Assembly: GCA_002914845.1 (NCBI GenBank)
Contig: JXTC01000105.1
Location: 611,739 to 675,738, forward strand
DNA length: 64,000 bases
Direction of reading: 5' to 3'
DNA from: Trema orientale
Taxonomy: Eukaryota; Streptophyta; Magnoliopsida; Rosales; Cannabaceae
Below the pieces are notes generated by a model. The model did no database searches, was not told the DNA's origin, and saw only the letters and a program-made list of their open reading frames with translations. A program made the translations under genes and the position numbers. Shown here one piece after another: positions 53,095-64,000 of the stretch (within the stretch, counting starts at the first letter, position 1; every line of letters starts with the position of its first letter).

Positions 53095-54917
53095 AATATA
53101 TTTCCAGTTGAAAAGCTTAGTGAACTTATAAAAGGAAACTAAGTGAGACCAAAACAGTTGTGAGATGGTTTGTTTTTTTTCTTCTTATTTATTTAATGCA
53201 CTTTAATTAGGGAAAGATCTAATAGGTTTCCACTTTCGTTGTGTCATCTGTGGGACGCATTCCCATAAACCCATGGGTCATGCACATAAAGACGATGAGA
53301 AGCTGCCACGTGGCGCAGAGAGACGGCTCACTTCTAAATGTTGAAAAATGCACCTTAAATTGGAAACATTATTATTTAAAACAAAATGGGATTATGCAAA
53401 CAAGTCTCCAAAGCATGGTGCCAATCCCGGAATGTGTTTTTTCTTTTTTTTGCTAATTAACCCCTGAATGTGTTTGACTATGGCCTATTGGTAAAACCAA
53501 GAATAATAATCACACTAACATACAATTTGTCCTTTTAAAATAGGTTTTAAGTTTTAACCCTTTAAGCTAGAATGTAAAAAACGGAGATATTTCGTCTTAT
53601 TGTTACTTAAATCTAAAATTACCGTAGTTCATTTATTATTTACCTACTTCCCCCAAAAAAAAAAAAGAAAAAAAGAAACACCGGACCATTATCATTTAAC
53701 CAAAAAAAAAAAAAAATGAAAAAAATGAAGAAGAAGGGAATGGAAGAATGAGCTAGAACATTGGGACAAATCAAAAGTTCCAAGTTCTATTTCAACCACC
53801 TAGTGAGTAGTACTACAATTATCTGCAGAAGTTCAAAGGCATGACAGAGCACTTTTATTTATCCTGATTTAAGTCGAATCCCAATTTAATTGAATTTATC
53901 TAGAATTAGCAACTTGCTAAAACTAAAAACATTCAAAATGCTTTTTTAAATATTTGCATGCTAGTTACATTGCTAGCTTAGGATTTAGGAATTGTTCCCC
54001 AACATTTTTACTTCAATTTTGCCATTTTCTGTAAATAATGAGTTTGACATGTTCTCAAGATGTTTGAGAATTGTTTTTTTTTCCCCTTCTTTTTAAATAC
54101 TGCTTTTGAAATTTGTAACAGAACGAACGGAACGCGGTGATTGAGAGAGCTTACCACAAGATTGCCTCCAGCTGAAGGGAACCTAAGGGGTTGGCTTAAT
54201 TTGTAATTCCCACCTTGCAAATCAATAACTACACCTCCCAAGTCATTGATTCCAGGCAGCAATTGAGCCCCATTTTGAAGCTCGAAGGCATCCTCCACTG
54301 CCTTCAATATTGCACCACTGCTGTCCTCTGCCCCCGTTGGATCTGCCCCGTACCCAATTGGGTAAAACACTCTCCCAATCTTTATTAAAAAAAAAAATTA
54401 TTATTATTATAATGATTACTTCAATATGTATTATATAGTAATAATTTGGTAAATTCTTTGGTCTGTACATTATTAAAAAAAGAAGTATTATTTACTCTAT
54501 TGAGCAATTATTTCGTTTTGTTTGATTTTCGTACAAATTTTTGTTTGAGAAATATGCATTATTGACTAGTACTATTCTCTACAACATAAAACTCAGTACT
54601 AATAATTAGCTTCCTCAATTAGAAAAGATGAAGATAAAGAAAAAGCTAAATAAAAAAAAGATACATATATTTATAGTACATTGTGAGAGTATGCATCTTA
54701 CTCTTGTGATGTTTGAAGATTCAGGTGGCGACAACAAATGTCGGCGGAAGTAATTAAACGCTGCGTTTTGTTTAAGTAGTTTTGCTCCGAAAAACTCTGA
54801 TGACGATGATGTTAGCTCATTCTCATTGTCGTTTTGGTTGAAGATCAAGGAAGATAGAGCTTCTTCTACCAACAATAGTAAAATCAAGCACCACCACAAT
54901 GCTGAAATGAGTTTCAT
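48017..54917 (-). CDS. QRT3: QRT3-like polygalacturonase (pectin-lyase fold), 3 exons, 493 aa
   Basis: Exons on the minus strand: 54917..54702 (72 codons), 54379..54155 (75) and 49057..48017 (346 plus TAA). All junctions are phase 0. Residues 1-23 form a hydrophobic signal peptide, so the product is secreted. Exon 2 opens the parallel beta-helix domain (VFYPIGYGADPTGAEDSSGA), and exon 3 carries the rest (GGTLRASETFPG, YEDITFRDILFDSSFRGGG, HFTTEGILVQKGHET, NCYLDFTAIVMEDPVQVHV). Arabidopsis QRT3 is a tapetal enzyme that degrades pectin of the pollen mother-cell wall so that microspores separate; length (481 aa as I recall) and motifs agree. The same role here is inference. Intron 2 is 5.1 kb and holds at least three MITEs and a 32-nt C run. 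The exon 2 acceptor is an unusual AAAG|. Confidence 0.88.
49525..49709. mobile_element. MITE with ATGAGTAATG termini, in QRT3-like intron 2
   Basis: About 185 bp. The left end ATGAGTAATGATAGAGATAC and the reverse complement of the right end ATGAGTAATGTTAGAGACAC agree at nearly every base, continuing through an AATTT.TATAC block. Non-coding. No target duplication was resolved. Confidence 0.75.
50479..51119. mobile_element. hAT-like non-autonomous element, in QRT3-like intron 2
   Basis: About 640 bp. The left end TAGAGATGTCATAAATGGGT is mirrored by the right end (reverse complement TAGAGATATCAAATAGACCC). The subterminal parts are richer in G/C (GTGCC, CGTGCT, GGCACA words) than the A/T-rich centre, as in the widespread plant hAT-type elements with a GATGTCAAA end. 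The flanks ATTGCCTA and ATTATCTA agree at 6 of 8 bases, a possible decayed 8-bp duplication. No coding remnant was seen. Confidence 0.6.
52233..52471. mobile_element. MITE, family A copy 2, in QRT3-like intron 2
   Basis: About 239 bp with the same termini as the copy at 818-1,062: left CCAATCCAGTAGGTATTTTT, right (reverse complement) GCCAATCCAATAGGTATTTT. Like that copy it is flanked by TA repeats on both sides. The interiors are only distantly alike. Confidence 0.75.
53061..53092. repeat. 32-nt poly(C) run
   Basis: An uninterrupted run of 32 C in strongly AT-rich DNA, preceded by GCCCCACCGGCA. In the QRT3-like pre-mRNA (minus strand) it reads as 32 G. Such long C runs are rare in plant genomes; length is likely to be uncertain in any sequencing read. 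Confidence 0.95.
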
Positions 54918-57900
54918 TTGGTTTCAGTTGAGAGAGAGAGAGAGAGAAGGCCTTTGGTTGCTCAAAGCAGTTTCTTTTTGCCTCTTTTTAAGCAAATTTG
55001 CAAAGACTTTGTCAGCTCTTGGTATTGGTGACTTATAATGACTTGACACATCTTTATATGCTATGTTTCAACAGTCGGAGCCAGGGGAAAAAAAGTTGTT
55101 ATTATTATTAATTGCTTGAGTCTTTTTGTTGGTTTTATAAAGGAAATCATTGGAGGGTACAAAACCGAGTAAGGAAATAAAAGAAGAGGAGAAACAAACA
55201 AGAACCAAAAAGTAGAGTTTTGATATGTAAATATATTAAAAACTATTCCACCTATCAAAACAAGAAAGTACTAGAAATATAAATTCATCCGTGAGAGCAT
55301 ATAACAGGATGATCACCAAAAAAATAAAAATGATAACTAGTAACTGCACAATGTAACCCTTACAAGGACATCCGAGCCACTAATATCAAATACAAACAAC
55401 AAATAAAGGGTAAAAAAGAGCACTATACCCAAAAGAAAAATAATTACATTAATTTCCTATAACTAACATGTGTGGGAAATAAGACCACTGAGGTATGTGA
55501 GTAAGTTTAGCAAAAAAAAATAAAACAACAAATTCCACTACCTCTAGAGATAGTAAGCTGCAAGTTAGTCCTTAGAGCTATCAGTAGGTGTCTATTATAA
55601 AACGCAATAGTATATCCTTGAAGACGTCCATTAGTAAATGCTACAATATAAAGATCCTTAAAGGTAGCTATTGGTGGATGCCACATGCTAAATCTTTCAG
55701 TTCTGGAACTCAAAATCTTCATATATAAAAAAATACTAACAAAATACAAAAAAAAAGAACATAAAAAATAACAAAACTCATACAGATCTAAAATTGGGTG
55801 AGACAAAATATACATTGATCTAGATCTATGGTATAAAACTTTCACATATGCGGAATGACTTATTATAACGAAAAAAAAAAAGACAAGTAAAGAGGAAGTA
55901 AAAAAACCCATATCAGAGTAAGAGAAGATTCTCCCCCCAGTAGGAGAGGCATCTGCTAATAGATGAGAAGAAGAAGCGGAGCTATGGAGGCTGCCAGAGA
56001 GGGAGAGGGAGCGCTCACTCCTATAGTTGTTGTTTTTATTCTAACATGAGTGATACTTAATCATATGGATAATTGATATACATTGTTTTAACAGTTTTTA
56101 TTCTAACATGAATGATAATCATATTGATAGTTGATATACCTTGTTTCAGCAAAATAATAGATATAATGACAGCTTAAAATTTAACTCAAGTGGGGTTATT
56201 ATGAGACAAATTTTCAAACAGAATTAATAAATAATGCAATAAATTCTACTGTGCCGAATACATTATTGCAATAATTTACAGATTTTTAAGGACTTGAAAA
56301 CAACTTTTATTTATTATCAAAACTACAAAAAGACTAATTTAAGTTTTAATCAAAGCATGAAAACTTAATGAAAGCAACTGATGGCCGGTTATATTTACCA
56401 ATTTAATACTTATTATACGCATATTTCTGCATTATACAATCAAATTTGTGGTTATAACTTACAAGTTTAACCTGAATACCACACTGCGCCTCAATATTAA
56501 TGTTCAAGAATCAAATTCCCCATCATTTATCCTATATATATATATATATATATATAATTATATATATATATACACACAATCGAATTAAACCTTGAGGTTA
56601 AATCTCCAACCCCTAATTAAAAGAAAAAAAAAACATACAATCAAATTATATAGCAAATAATATTAAAGAGTTAAAAATGAGAATAAAATTAAATTTGCAT
56701 ACAATATTAAAGAGTTATACATGATTTAGATTAAAAATGACTGCCAGCAGCTGCTAGAAATTGACCCGATCCTCTTAATACAATCATCTCCTAAATTTAT
56801 GAAATTAGAAGTTGGCTTATTCCTTCTATCTTTTTTTTTTAAAAAAAAAAGAAAAAAAAAAAAGAAATTCTTCATATTCTTTATCATAATAAATTATTTA
56901 CTGTAATATGAGTCATAGAATTAAGAAATTATCTACTACAAAGGAGAGCATCATTTTATAGAGACTACTATGCGAACCAAGTGTAATGGGCCGTTTCATT
57001 CCCAATATTATGTCTTAACGGAGAGTTCACATTAAGATCATTTCTAGATACACTATACGATCCTTCACCATACTCATAGCAACCTCACAAATATTTTTAC
57101 TATGAACTCTAAAAACATATGAAAGATCCAAACCTTCATGAAGAAGAGCAACAAGAGTTCTACCTTTGTCATCTTGAAAAATAGCATCAAACCTAATAGA
57201 GTCTATCTTCATGAAGAGTGCAACATCTACGTTGAAATTCTTATAATTTGAATCAAATCTAGAAGAAAACTAGGAAAAAAAAAGAAAAATAAGAAAAACA
57301 AAACAAAACTTACATAGATTTATAATCTGATAGGACGAAGACCACATAAAAATAAATCATTGTGAACAACGATCTTCATATAAATGGAAGGACTATCCAA
57401 TAAAAAAATATATAGAAAAAAAATACTAGAAAAATCCTACAAATATGGGAAAATCAACAAAGGATCTCTCTCTGGTGAAGTAGAAATCAATTCTACAATA
57501 CGTCCCGTACGGAGGAGGAATCCCATAATTCCTAAATTGCGAACGTCCAATTTTAGTCCGACGAATAAATCTACTCAAATATTTATCATATTTCAATTCT
57601 CCAAAGGGCAAAATAACTTGTAATAACCTATTGGTGACCAGTTAAACATTCTGGTTTTGTAATCACTAATTGTCTCTCTCATAAGTCATTACCTACCACT
57701 TGGTTAATAACCAATTTCTTGTTTCCCTTCGATATAATGTTATTTGAAAGCTTTTTCTTTCTTTTTTTTTTTTTTTTTTCAAGATAGTACACTAGTAAAT
57801 TTGGACTACTAAAATATATAATGTTAAATAAAAAAGAAAAAGTAGACATTATTCTTAAGTAGAAAAATCATGAGATAAAACTAATAATTACTTAGAATAA

Positions 57901-58157
57901 CATTATTTCAGTGTTCAAATTTCTAACTACAATAGGGATACATAGTTACATTTGGTATGTACACGTATAAACTAATTTTATTTATGTGCTAAGTATATTA
58001 TTTTTAATAATGGCTATATCGTATTTTTATACTTGATATATCTATTGATATACTGGTTATTTTTCTAGTATTTGAAAATCGGACATTTACTTACCGTAGG
58101 CCCAAAATTTGGTCATTTTACTATAAGTCCTCCCTTTCTTTTTCCTTCAATTTCTCA
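54918..58157. other. Intergenic, no gene recognised
   Basis: The upstream region of the QRT3-like gene, with a GA repeat at 54,930-54,946 inside its probable leader. TA repeats occur at about 56,534-56,572 and several poly(A)/poly(T) tracts are present. Minus-strand frames near 55,507-55,911 and 57,027-57,212 show no family signature. No RNA gene was seen. Confidence 0.5.
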
Positions 58158-59892
58158 GGAGAAATTAACGTGGATAGTTTAATTTTGGCCCAAATGACTT
58201 TTTTAGTTTATTTTTTTAAAATGACATTTCTAATACTCTCTAAACAACAAAAAGTCTAAAATGCCCTTGACTTGACTGATCCCTGTAAGCTTTTGAGTTT
58301 TGTTTCTTTTTTTTTTTTTTTTTTAATTTGAAAAACGTACCAGTTCCTGTCAGAGCTATGTGACTCTGTGTCACAATTTTATGACTGCCACGAATTTTGT
58401 GTATATTGATGGTAACAATGGTTTGTAACATTCTTTTTTCAAATTATTTTTTTCTTTTTTAATTTGAAAAACGTATCGGTCCATATCAGAGCTGTGTGAC
58501 TCTGTGTCACAATTCTATGACTATCAAGAATTTTTTGTTTGTTGATAGTAACATGGATTGTAAACATGTACGTCAGTCTGTGTCACAATTTTATGACTGT
58601 CAATAATGGTTTCGAAGGTGAATTATTACATTCGTGGTCTTGTCAACTTTATTCTTCTTTAGCTCCATGTAAACTTTATTGAAACGGTCATTTATTATCT
58701 TCACAGGAGAAAGTTCCATATCAACAATATATTTTATCTCTATTATATGGTGTTCGGGTCTCAACTCTAAAGCGTCAAATACAATTAATAACAAATCGAT
58801 ATAGGTTGATCCTTTAGTAACCAAAATACCCGTACTCTCTATCCAGTAATAGAGATTATAGTTGTCATTAAGCGTTGTAATTCAGGAAAACAACAATATT
58901 GCTAATGTCATCAAAAATAAAAAAACACAAATCTATAATTACCAAATAAATTATGTGACATGATCTCACAATGTTATTTTACAATGTAAAAGAAACTGTC
59001 ACTATGAATCTCATACTTGTGACAAATAGTCACAAAATATTGACTACTTCTAATACAAAGTTATTTTGTGACACCTTCTAAATGCACAAAGTAGTCTCAC
59101 AAATCCAAACTACTTTTAATCTCAATGTTATTAAAATATGATGGCACATTGTGACAATCTGTCTCAAAATATTGACAGACAATCACACCGATCTGTCATA
59201 GATATATTTATGTGCCTTATGATCAAATATACATTTGACACAGAACGAGAAGGGAAAAATATTTTTATCCATCATATTCAGTTTTTTGACACATTGTCAC
59301 ACAACTTTTGACAGCAAGTGACTTTTAACGTATATTTCTCAAAAATTTTAAGCAAATATATTTTTAATCGTCTTAATCACTAGATCCATAACATATGATC
59401 TTATACAACTATTACTCCCTTAGTTTTAGCCCCAGATAAGAAAAGATCAAATACAAATTGTGAAGAACATAACTTGTAGTTGAATCAAAGACAATACATG
59501 CTAGATCTAAGACAAATTGCCAAGAAATTGCGAAAAAATTGTGAAGAAATTCCAAAGATCAAATCAGAGACACTAACTGGAGATCAAATATAATAGACGG
59601 CAACAAAACAGAGAAACTTATAGCTGAACCAGAGAAAGGAATGAGCAGAGGAGAATGAAGGAGCTAAGAGAGAGGGAGAGAGAGAGAGCTGAGCTTTGGG
59701 ACCAAAAGAAAAGATTCTCTTGATTGGTACATTTATGATGGAAAATGGTGGGAAAAAGTGAGGAGGAAGTAGAGAGAAAAGGAGAAAATTGGTGAAAAAT
59801 GGGTCAACTTTTTACTTCTAAAAGTGTCATTTAAAAAAAAAAGACTAAAAAAGATGTTTCGGGGCAAAAATGAACTATCTAGGTCAATTTCC
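58158..59892. mobile_element. Mutator-like (MULE) deletion derivative, 1.7 kb
   Basis: Inverted ends of at least 75 bp. The left end begins GGAGAAATTAACGTGGATAG, and the right end reads inversely GGAAATTGACCTAGATAGTT; both continue through CTTTTTTAGT and AAATGACA blocks. A remnant of a transposase N-terminus sits inside (58,600-58,860, minus). The interior is full of GTGACA/TGTCAC words, including a duplicated block at about 58,323-58,440 and 58,456-58,565. The 9-mers outside (AATTTCTCA, AATTTTCGG) are only loosely alike, so the target duplication is doubtful. Confidence 0.75.
58600..58860 (-). pseudogene. MULE transposase N-terminal fragment
   Basis: A minus-strand frame open from about 58,860 to 58,600. 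It carries GILVTKGSTYIDLLLIVFDA, then a HHIIEIKYIVDMELSPVKI stretch and YMELKKN. This order (a G-I/V-V segment, a Y-x-D/E-L-L segment, an IxIKY strand, YxELKK) is that of the ubiquitin-like N-terminal domain found in many plant MuDR-type transposases. The catalytic DDE part, zinc finger and start exon are absent. The assignment is by motif recall. Confidence 0.55.
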
Positions 59893-60379
59893 TAATTTTC
59901 GGGTCTTCAGGCTTTTAAATTCAAGTTCAGGTTCGATTTCGAGTTGAGCTTATATGAAAAATACTAAGATACTAAGCCTAAGCCCAATTCTAAGAATAAT
60001 TAGATGGGAAGTTCTAAAACCATTACCATTTGAACTTTATACATTCACAATTTTCATTCTATTTTAATTATAATTTTACTCATAATTACAATTACCAAAA
60101 GGATAATCTAACTTATGCACTAAAAAGGAAGGAATTCTTTTTTTTTTTTAATGGAATTCTTTAAACCATGGAAGGAAGTTAACCTCCTTCATTTCAAAAT
60201 CGAAAAAAAAAAATTAATAATAGAACTACAACACCACGACGAAGAAGCAAAAGGAAAAAAAAAAACATCATAGAGAAACAAGTGACTTTCAAAGATTTTT
60301 TCTTTTTCTAATTTTAAAATCATTGTTTTGCATTTTTAATTTTTACGTCATATATAAATATATATATATATTGAGGTCT

Positions 60380-60623
60380 GAGTTAATATAAGAATCTATC
60401 TCATTTCTCACCCATGGGAATCATCATGTTTATGAGGAAATGATAGTCTACATCAAATAGTCATTCCGATTTAACCAACAGATATGAAAAAATGGATTCA
60501 TGAGTTAATATAAGAATCTATCTCATTTCTCACCCATGGGAATCACCATGAATATGAGGAAATGATAGTCTACATCAAATAGTCATTCCGATTTAACCAA
60601 CAGATATGAAAAAATGGATTCAG
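60380..60623. repeat. 122-bp tandem duplication
   Basis: Two head-to-tail copies of 122 bp (60,380-60,501 and 60,502-60,623). Each starts GAGTTAATATAAGAATC and ends AAAAAATGGATTCA. They differ at only a handful of bases (for example TCATCATGTTTATG against TCACCATGAATATG), so the duplication is recent. Non-coding. Confidence 0.9.
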
Positions 60624-61008
60624 AGATCTAAAATCATATTGGAAATAATTATATATATATATGCTTATACCTAGTAAGAGACACAAGAAAATACTAGGCA
60701 TAAATGATAAGCTAAGGAGGAGGAATTTTAATGATAAGGAGTGGATTTACAGAAATTGGTATTTTTAGAATATGAGGAATATACAGAAATTTTTTTTTGT
60801 AATATAAAAAAAATTGAATATATAAACTCAAAAAGTTGATGAATTCAGAACTTTCCCTAATTAGATTCTAGTCGGCTTCGAACCTAATTCAAGTTTGGTT
60901 GATTTGGGCTGGTCCATTAGATTTTAGGCTTCAGCTCATTTACACCCCTAATCTACCTTATGGACCGAGCCCACCAATTTCAATCTTATAATCATATTGA
61001 TAATTGAC

Positions 61009-61580
61009 GATAAGAATGGCAATATAACCCATGGTTACGGACATCCGTAGTTATCCGATCCGAACAGGGAGGGAGAAAATCGCTCAAGTGGGGAAAATGA
61101 CTGGGGTGGAGAATAACCGTACAGTTAATATGCGGGTATGGTGCGGGGATGGTATTAGCATAATCTACACCTTACCCACCCCGATATATATATACATAAA
61201 AAAATTATTATACATATATATGTATTTAATTTTACACTACTTATATTCTTATATATATATTTGGTAAAATAATGAGTTTAGAGAGTTAAATATTCTTACA
61301 TATTTAAATTTTAGAGTTTGAAAATTATTAGTATATTATTGTATTTAATGTTTCGGTAATTATGAAAAAGATTTAGTATTTTCATCTTAATTTTTTAATA
61401 TTTTATTATTATCAATGGATAATGGATAACAACGGTTTTTCCCATTATCCGTTGGTTAATACCCGCACCGTCCCTGCATCTAAAAGAATAGTTAATGGGG
61501 TGGGTATAATATTATGATTGACTTTTGAAAATGAGGATGATAGTTAAAAAACCGTCCGCGATCCGCCCTATTGCCATTTC
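61009..61580. mobile_element. hAT-like non-autonomous element with 8-bp target duplication
   Basis: 572 bp flanked by TAATTGAC at 61,001-61,008 and 61,581-61,588. The ends are short inverted repeats around GAATGGCAATA (left) and TATTGCCATTTC (right). Subterminal parts are GC-richer (ATCCGTAGTTATCCGATCC left, ACCGTCCGCGATCCGCCC right), usual for plant hAT elements. The second copy of the surrounding duplication (near 61,930) shows the empty site. No transposase remnant; the open frame at 61,031-61,267 is composition-driven. Confidence 0.82.
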
Positions 61581-61709
61581 TAATTGACACAGTCAGTCGC
61601 AAACACCAAAATGACAAAAGCGTTCTTATACTATAATATCCAAAACGTTATAGTCTGCGCCTAACGTATATCAAATATCAACACACACAAATATAATATA
61701 TATATATAT

Positions 61710-61850
61710 TCCCAATTCATTAAGTATTTTTTAACCTTTTGATAGATATATTTTTTAATCCTCATTATTTAATATTTTTCTCTCTCTAACTTTTACCGTA
61801 AAAAGAGGTATATATGTGCATGTTGCTTGTACCTATAGTTAGTTTAGCAG
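61710..61850. mobile_element. Probable truncated family A MITE
   Basis: TTCCCAATTCATTAAGTATT, followed by CCTCATTATTTAATATTTTTCTCTCTCT, matches the left terminus and interior of the copy at 818-1,062. The right terminus is missing or degraded. It sits in TA repeats like the two other copies. Confidence 0.5.
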
Positions 61851-62854
61851 TCCTCGCACCCACATAATCAGTCATTTACACCGGTAATCTATATTATGGA
61901 CCGAGCCCACCAACTTCTATCTCATAATCATATTGATGATTGACGCAGTCAATCACGAACACCGAAATGACAAAAGCATTCCTATAGCATAATACCCAAA
62001 ACCTTACAGTCTGCGCCTATCAAGTATCAATACACACAAATATAATATATATATATATATATGTGTGTGTGCGCATGCTGCTTGTACCTGAAGTTAGTTT
62101 AGCAGTCCTCGCACCCACATAATCAGTCATATAACCTTAGTCTAAAATATCAGCACCCAAAGACTTATTTCTTTCTTTTTTTTTTTTTCTTTACTTTTGT
62201 TTGTTCACCAATCAGCTGGTAAAGTGACAAATGTAATTTCATAGAGTTGAAACATATAGACCTTCTAGATCCGTACTAAGTTATGATTTAACACATGGTT
62301 AGTTAGGAGCAGGTCATGGCAATCTTGTAACCAATCAATTTGGAATTTGACATTTGAGGAACAATTTTCTTATTTTGTATTCTGTTTCTTAGCAATTGCT
62401 ATGAAGAAAGAAAAAACGTACATGTATACCTCGGTAATAATATTGACCTTTTGTCCAATTTATAACTGACAATTTTCCAATGGAATATATGCTTGAATCT
62501 CATTTTTTAAAACAGACGCAAAAAAATTATAGGAATACCAATTGCCAAAATTGAAAATGTGAAGCAAAAGAATGGACTTTTGTATTGTTGATTATCAAGC
62601 CAAGTAATATGATTCTTTTGGGACGACTTTTATGGATTTTTTTTTTCCCTGTATTGACTATACTTGTCAAACATTACAACATACTCCGTGCTTCAATTTT
62701 GTTATTAGTACATAAAAATTTGAGAGACTTGTCATCTTATTTGCTATCATCCATGACTATCAATCAGTTAAACAACCAGCCTATTCACAGTCATCCAAGT
62801 GAATATTGAGCAGAATGCCTGATTCAAAATTAAGGTCAGTAGCTAGTAGCTTCA

Positions 62855-63894
62855 TCAGCTTTCTAGTACTCCTTGATTGACCGAGACGAAAACACTGGCC
62901 GGAATGGCCACATTTGACTCAACCACAACGCGATTGTCCGATGAATTCCGAAGAACATGGTTAGGGAATCCACTGCTGGTAGTGCTTAAAGTGTATTGGA
63001 CATGCCTAATCTGATTAGGAAAAAGAAGAACCCCATTGAAGTCAACTGTCCATGAGGTTCCATTCCCTTGAGCAGCTCCCTTAGCAACTGTGGCCTTGAG
63101 CTGCATTCCTTTCACATTGTTCCTATCCACAAACACTTGATCAATCTCCTTGAAAGGCCCATTTGATTGGTCCAATTGAACAATCTCAATTCCTTTTCCA
63201 GACCCACTAAACATATTGTCCACAATAGTGACCCCATGTGCAACCCCATTTACTGATTTCAGGACAATATATGCATCACCAAGGAAAAAACTGTTAGAGA
63301 CCAGGAGCTGAACAGGGTCTTCAGCAACAATTCCAGTGTAATCCAAGTAACAATTTACAATCCGGGTTTGCGTCAAACCAGGTAATCTCAAGTATATCCC
63401 AGTTCCCCCAAAGCCAGTGGCCTTATTATACAAATGTACTCCAGAGAGTGTATTAGCCTGGCCAGAGATCATTATCCCTACAGCAGCAGAAAATATGACC
63501 ACATCAGTGATGGCATTGTCATTTCCATCTAGGGTGATCGCCGTGCCAGAGAAGTTGCGCTCCCCTGGATCGCCACCGGCAGTGATATGCTGGCCTAGGA
63601 ATGAGTTTCGGATATAGGTCTCATGGCCTCGCTGGACTTGGATTCCATTAGTGGTGAAATGTGTAATGTAACAGTTGTCTATGCTTGTTCTGAGTGAGTT
63701 TATGACTGAAATGCCTCCACCTCTGTAGTTTGAGTCCAACATTAGGTCCTTAAGGGTAATGTACTCGTAGTTATAGGATGAAGAGGCAAGCTGAGCAGTT
63801 AGTGAGGTCTCATTGTTTTGTGGATATTTGGTTTTNCAATCAAATAATCATCACTTGGGAAATCATCAGAAGCTCTCAAGGTTCCTCCATGAAT
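62855..63894 (-). CDS. QRT3-like pectin-lyase-fold protein, last exon only (5' part beyond window)
   Basis: Minus strand, from an acceptor AAACAG| at 63,894 to TGA at 62,855. This corresponds to exon 3 of the QRT3-like gene at 48,017 and shares its landmarks: HGGTLRASDDFPS, LKDLMLDSNYRGGG, HFTTNGIQVQRGHET, NAITDVVIFSAAVG, NCYLDYTGIVAEDPVQ. A parallel beta-helix, secreted, pectin-active product is expected by family. The two paralogues are head-to-tail on the same strand, about 8 kb apart. Arabidopsis QRT3 also has an adjacent paralogue as I recall, so the pair may be ancestral. The frame shifts once at the N at 63,837; one extra base there would restore it, so I treat it as a sequence gap rather than a mutation. 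The first exons lie beyond 64,000. Confidence 0.85.
63837..63837. other. N causing an apparent frameshift in the second QRT3-like gene
   Basis: Upstream of the N (minus reading) the frame runs GGTLRASDDFPSDDYLI; downstream it resumes one base out of register as YPQNNETSLTAQLASSS. The single N sits exactly between the two, next to a homopolymer AAAA, so a missing base at an unresolved position is the simplest explanation. Confidence 0.7.
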
Positions 63895-64000
63895 CTGTTT
63901 TATCAAATTGAAGTCAGACAAAACACTTACTAATATAAAAGTCACAAATAGACTAGATATTATATTTCAAATGTTTTTACTTCCTAATAGATTAAGAATA

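Larger units (their letters stand above)
60938..62130. repeat. Local tandem duplication interrupted by a hAT-like element
   Basis: Copy 1 (60,938-61,862 including the insert) and copy 2 (61,863-62,130) share, in order: the word TATGGACCGAGCCCACCAA; the ATCATATTGATNATTGAC site; the CAGTCTGCGCCTA block (GTCTGCGCCTAACG / GTCTGCGCCTATCA); a TA repeat; and TAGTTTAGCAGTCCTCGCAC with CCACATAATCAGTCAT. Copy 1 is longer because of the element at 61,009-61,580 and a MITE-like piece near 61,710. Confidence 0.75.

Noticed and set aside
53241..53456. 71-codon plus-strand frame in the QRT3-like intron
   Set aside because: No motif, no splice context, and antisense to an intron.
61031..61267. 78-codon open frame
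   Set aside because: Lies wholly inside the hAT-like element and ends in a TA-repeat translation (YIYI...).

Overview
The window is nuclear DNA from a flowering plant, most likely a eudicot. It is AT-rich, its genes carry GT-AG introns, and it holds plant-specific gene families (a RING-H2 ATL protein, QRT3-like pectin-lyase-fold proteins, phosphocholine cytidylyltransferase) among LTR retrotransposons and small inverted-repeat transposons. I cannot name the species. All exon structures below come from reading splice signals, reading-frame phase and family conservation; no alignment or RNA evidence was available.

Left third (1-25,000): a low-confidence gene start at the left edge (minus strand) is followed by several MITEs. 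Next come a four-exon organelle-type small RRM protein (3,780-7,889, plus strand, with a probable GC-AG intron) and an eight-exon choline-phosphate cytidylyltransferase (13,168-18,698, plus strand; all phases close to give 292 aa). A single-exon ATL-type RING-H2 E3 ligase lies on the minus strand (22,344-22,835). The gaps hold simple repeats and MITEs.

Middle (25,000-47,000): a retrotransposon cluster. It contains a small copia 3' remnant (25,101-25,640), a 10.3 kb minus-oriented Sirevirus-like copia element (29,245-39,496) and a 7.5 kb plus-oriented Tat-like gypsy element (39,508-47,024) that starts 11 bp beyond the copia LTR. The copia RT/RNase H block is inverted relative to its own gag/integrase. 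The copia element also has an env-like region behind pol and about two dozen copies of a short palindrome around GATGTTGTAACATC. The gypsy element has lost protease, RT and most of RNase H. It carries, antisense between integrase and the 3' LTR, what looks like a complete spliced transcription unit: TATA box, leader intron, four coding exons, a putative-gypsy-type-transposon domain and a coiled coil.

Right third (47,000-64,000): two neighbouring minus-strand QRT3-like genes. One is complete (48,017-54,917, three exons, 493 aa, with a 5.1 kb intron full of transposons and a 32-nt poly(C) run); the other is cut by the right window edge (62,855-63,894). Between them lie a 1.7 kb Mutator-like deletion derivative with a transposase N-terminal remnant, a 122-bp tandem duplication, and a hAT-like element with 8-bp target duplication sitting in one copy of a local duplication whose other copy is the empty site.

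The host genes do not form a pathway or operon. CCT serves phosphatidylcholine synthesis, the ATL protein ubiquitination, the RRM protein organellar RNA, and the QRT3-like pair pectin remodelling in the wall. Three single N characters (24,505, 39,605, 63,837) appear to be gap or ambiguity marks; two of them coincide with missing sequence.
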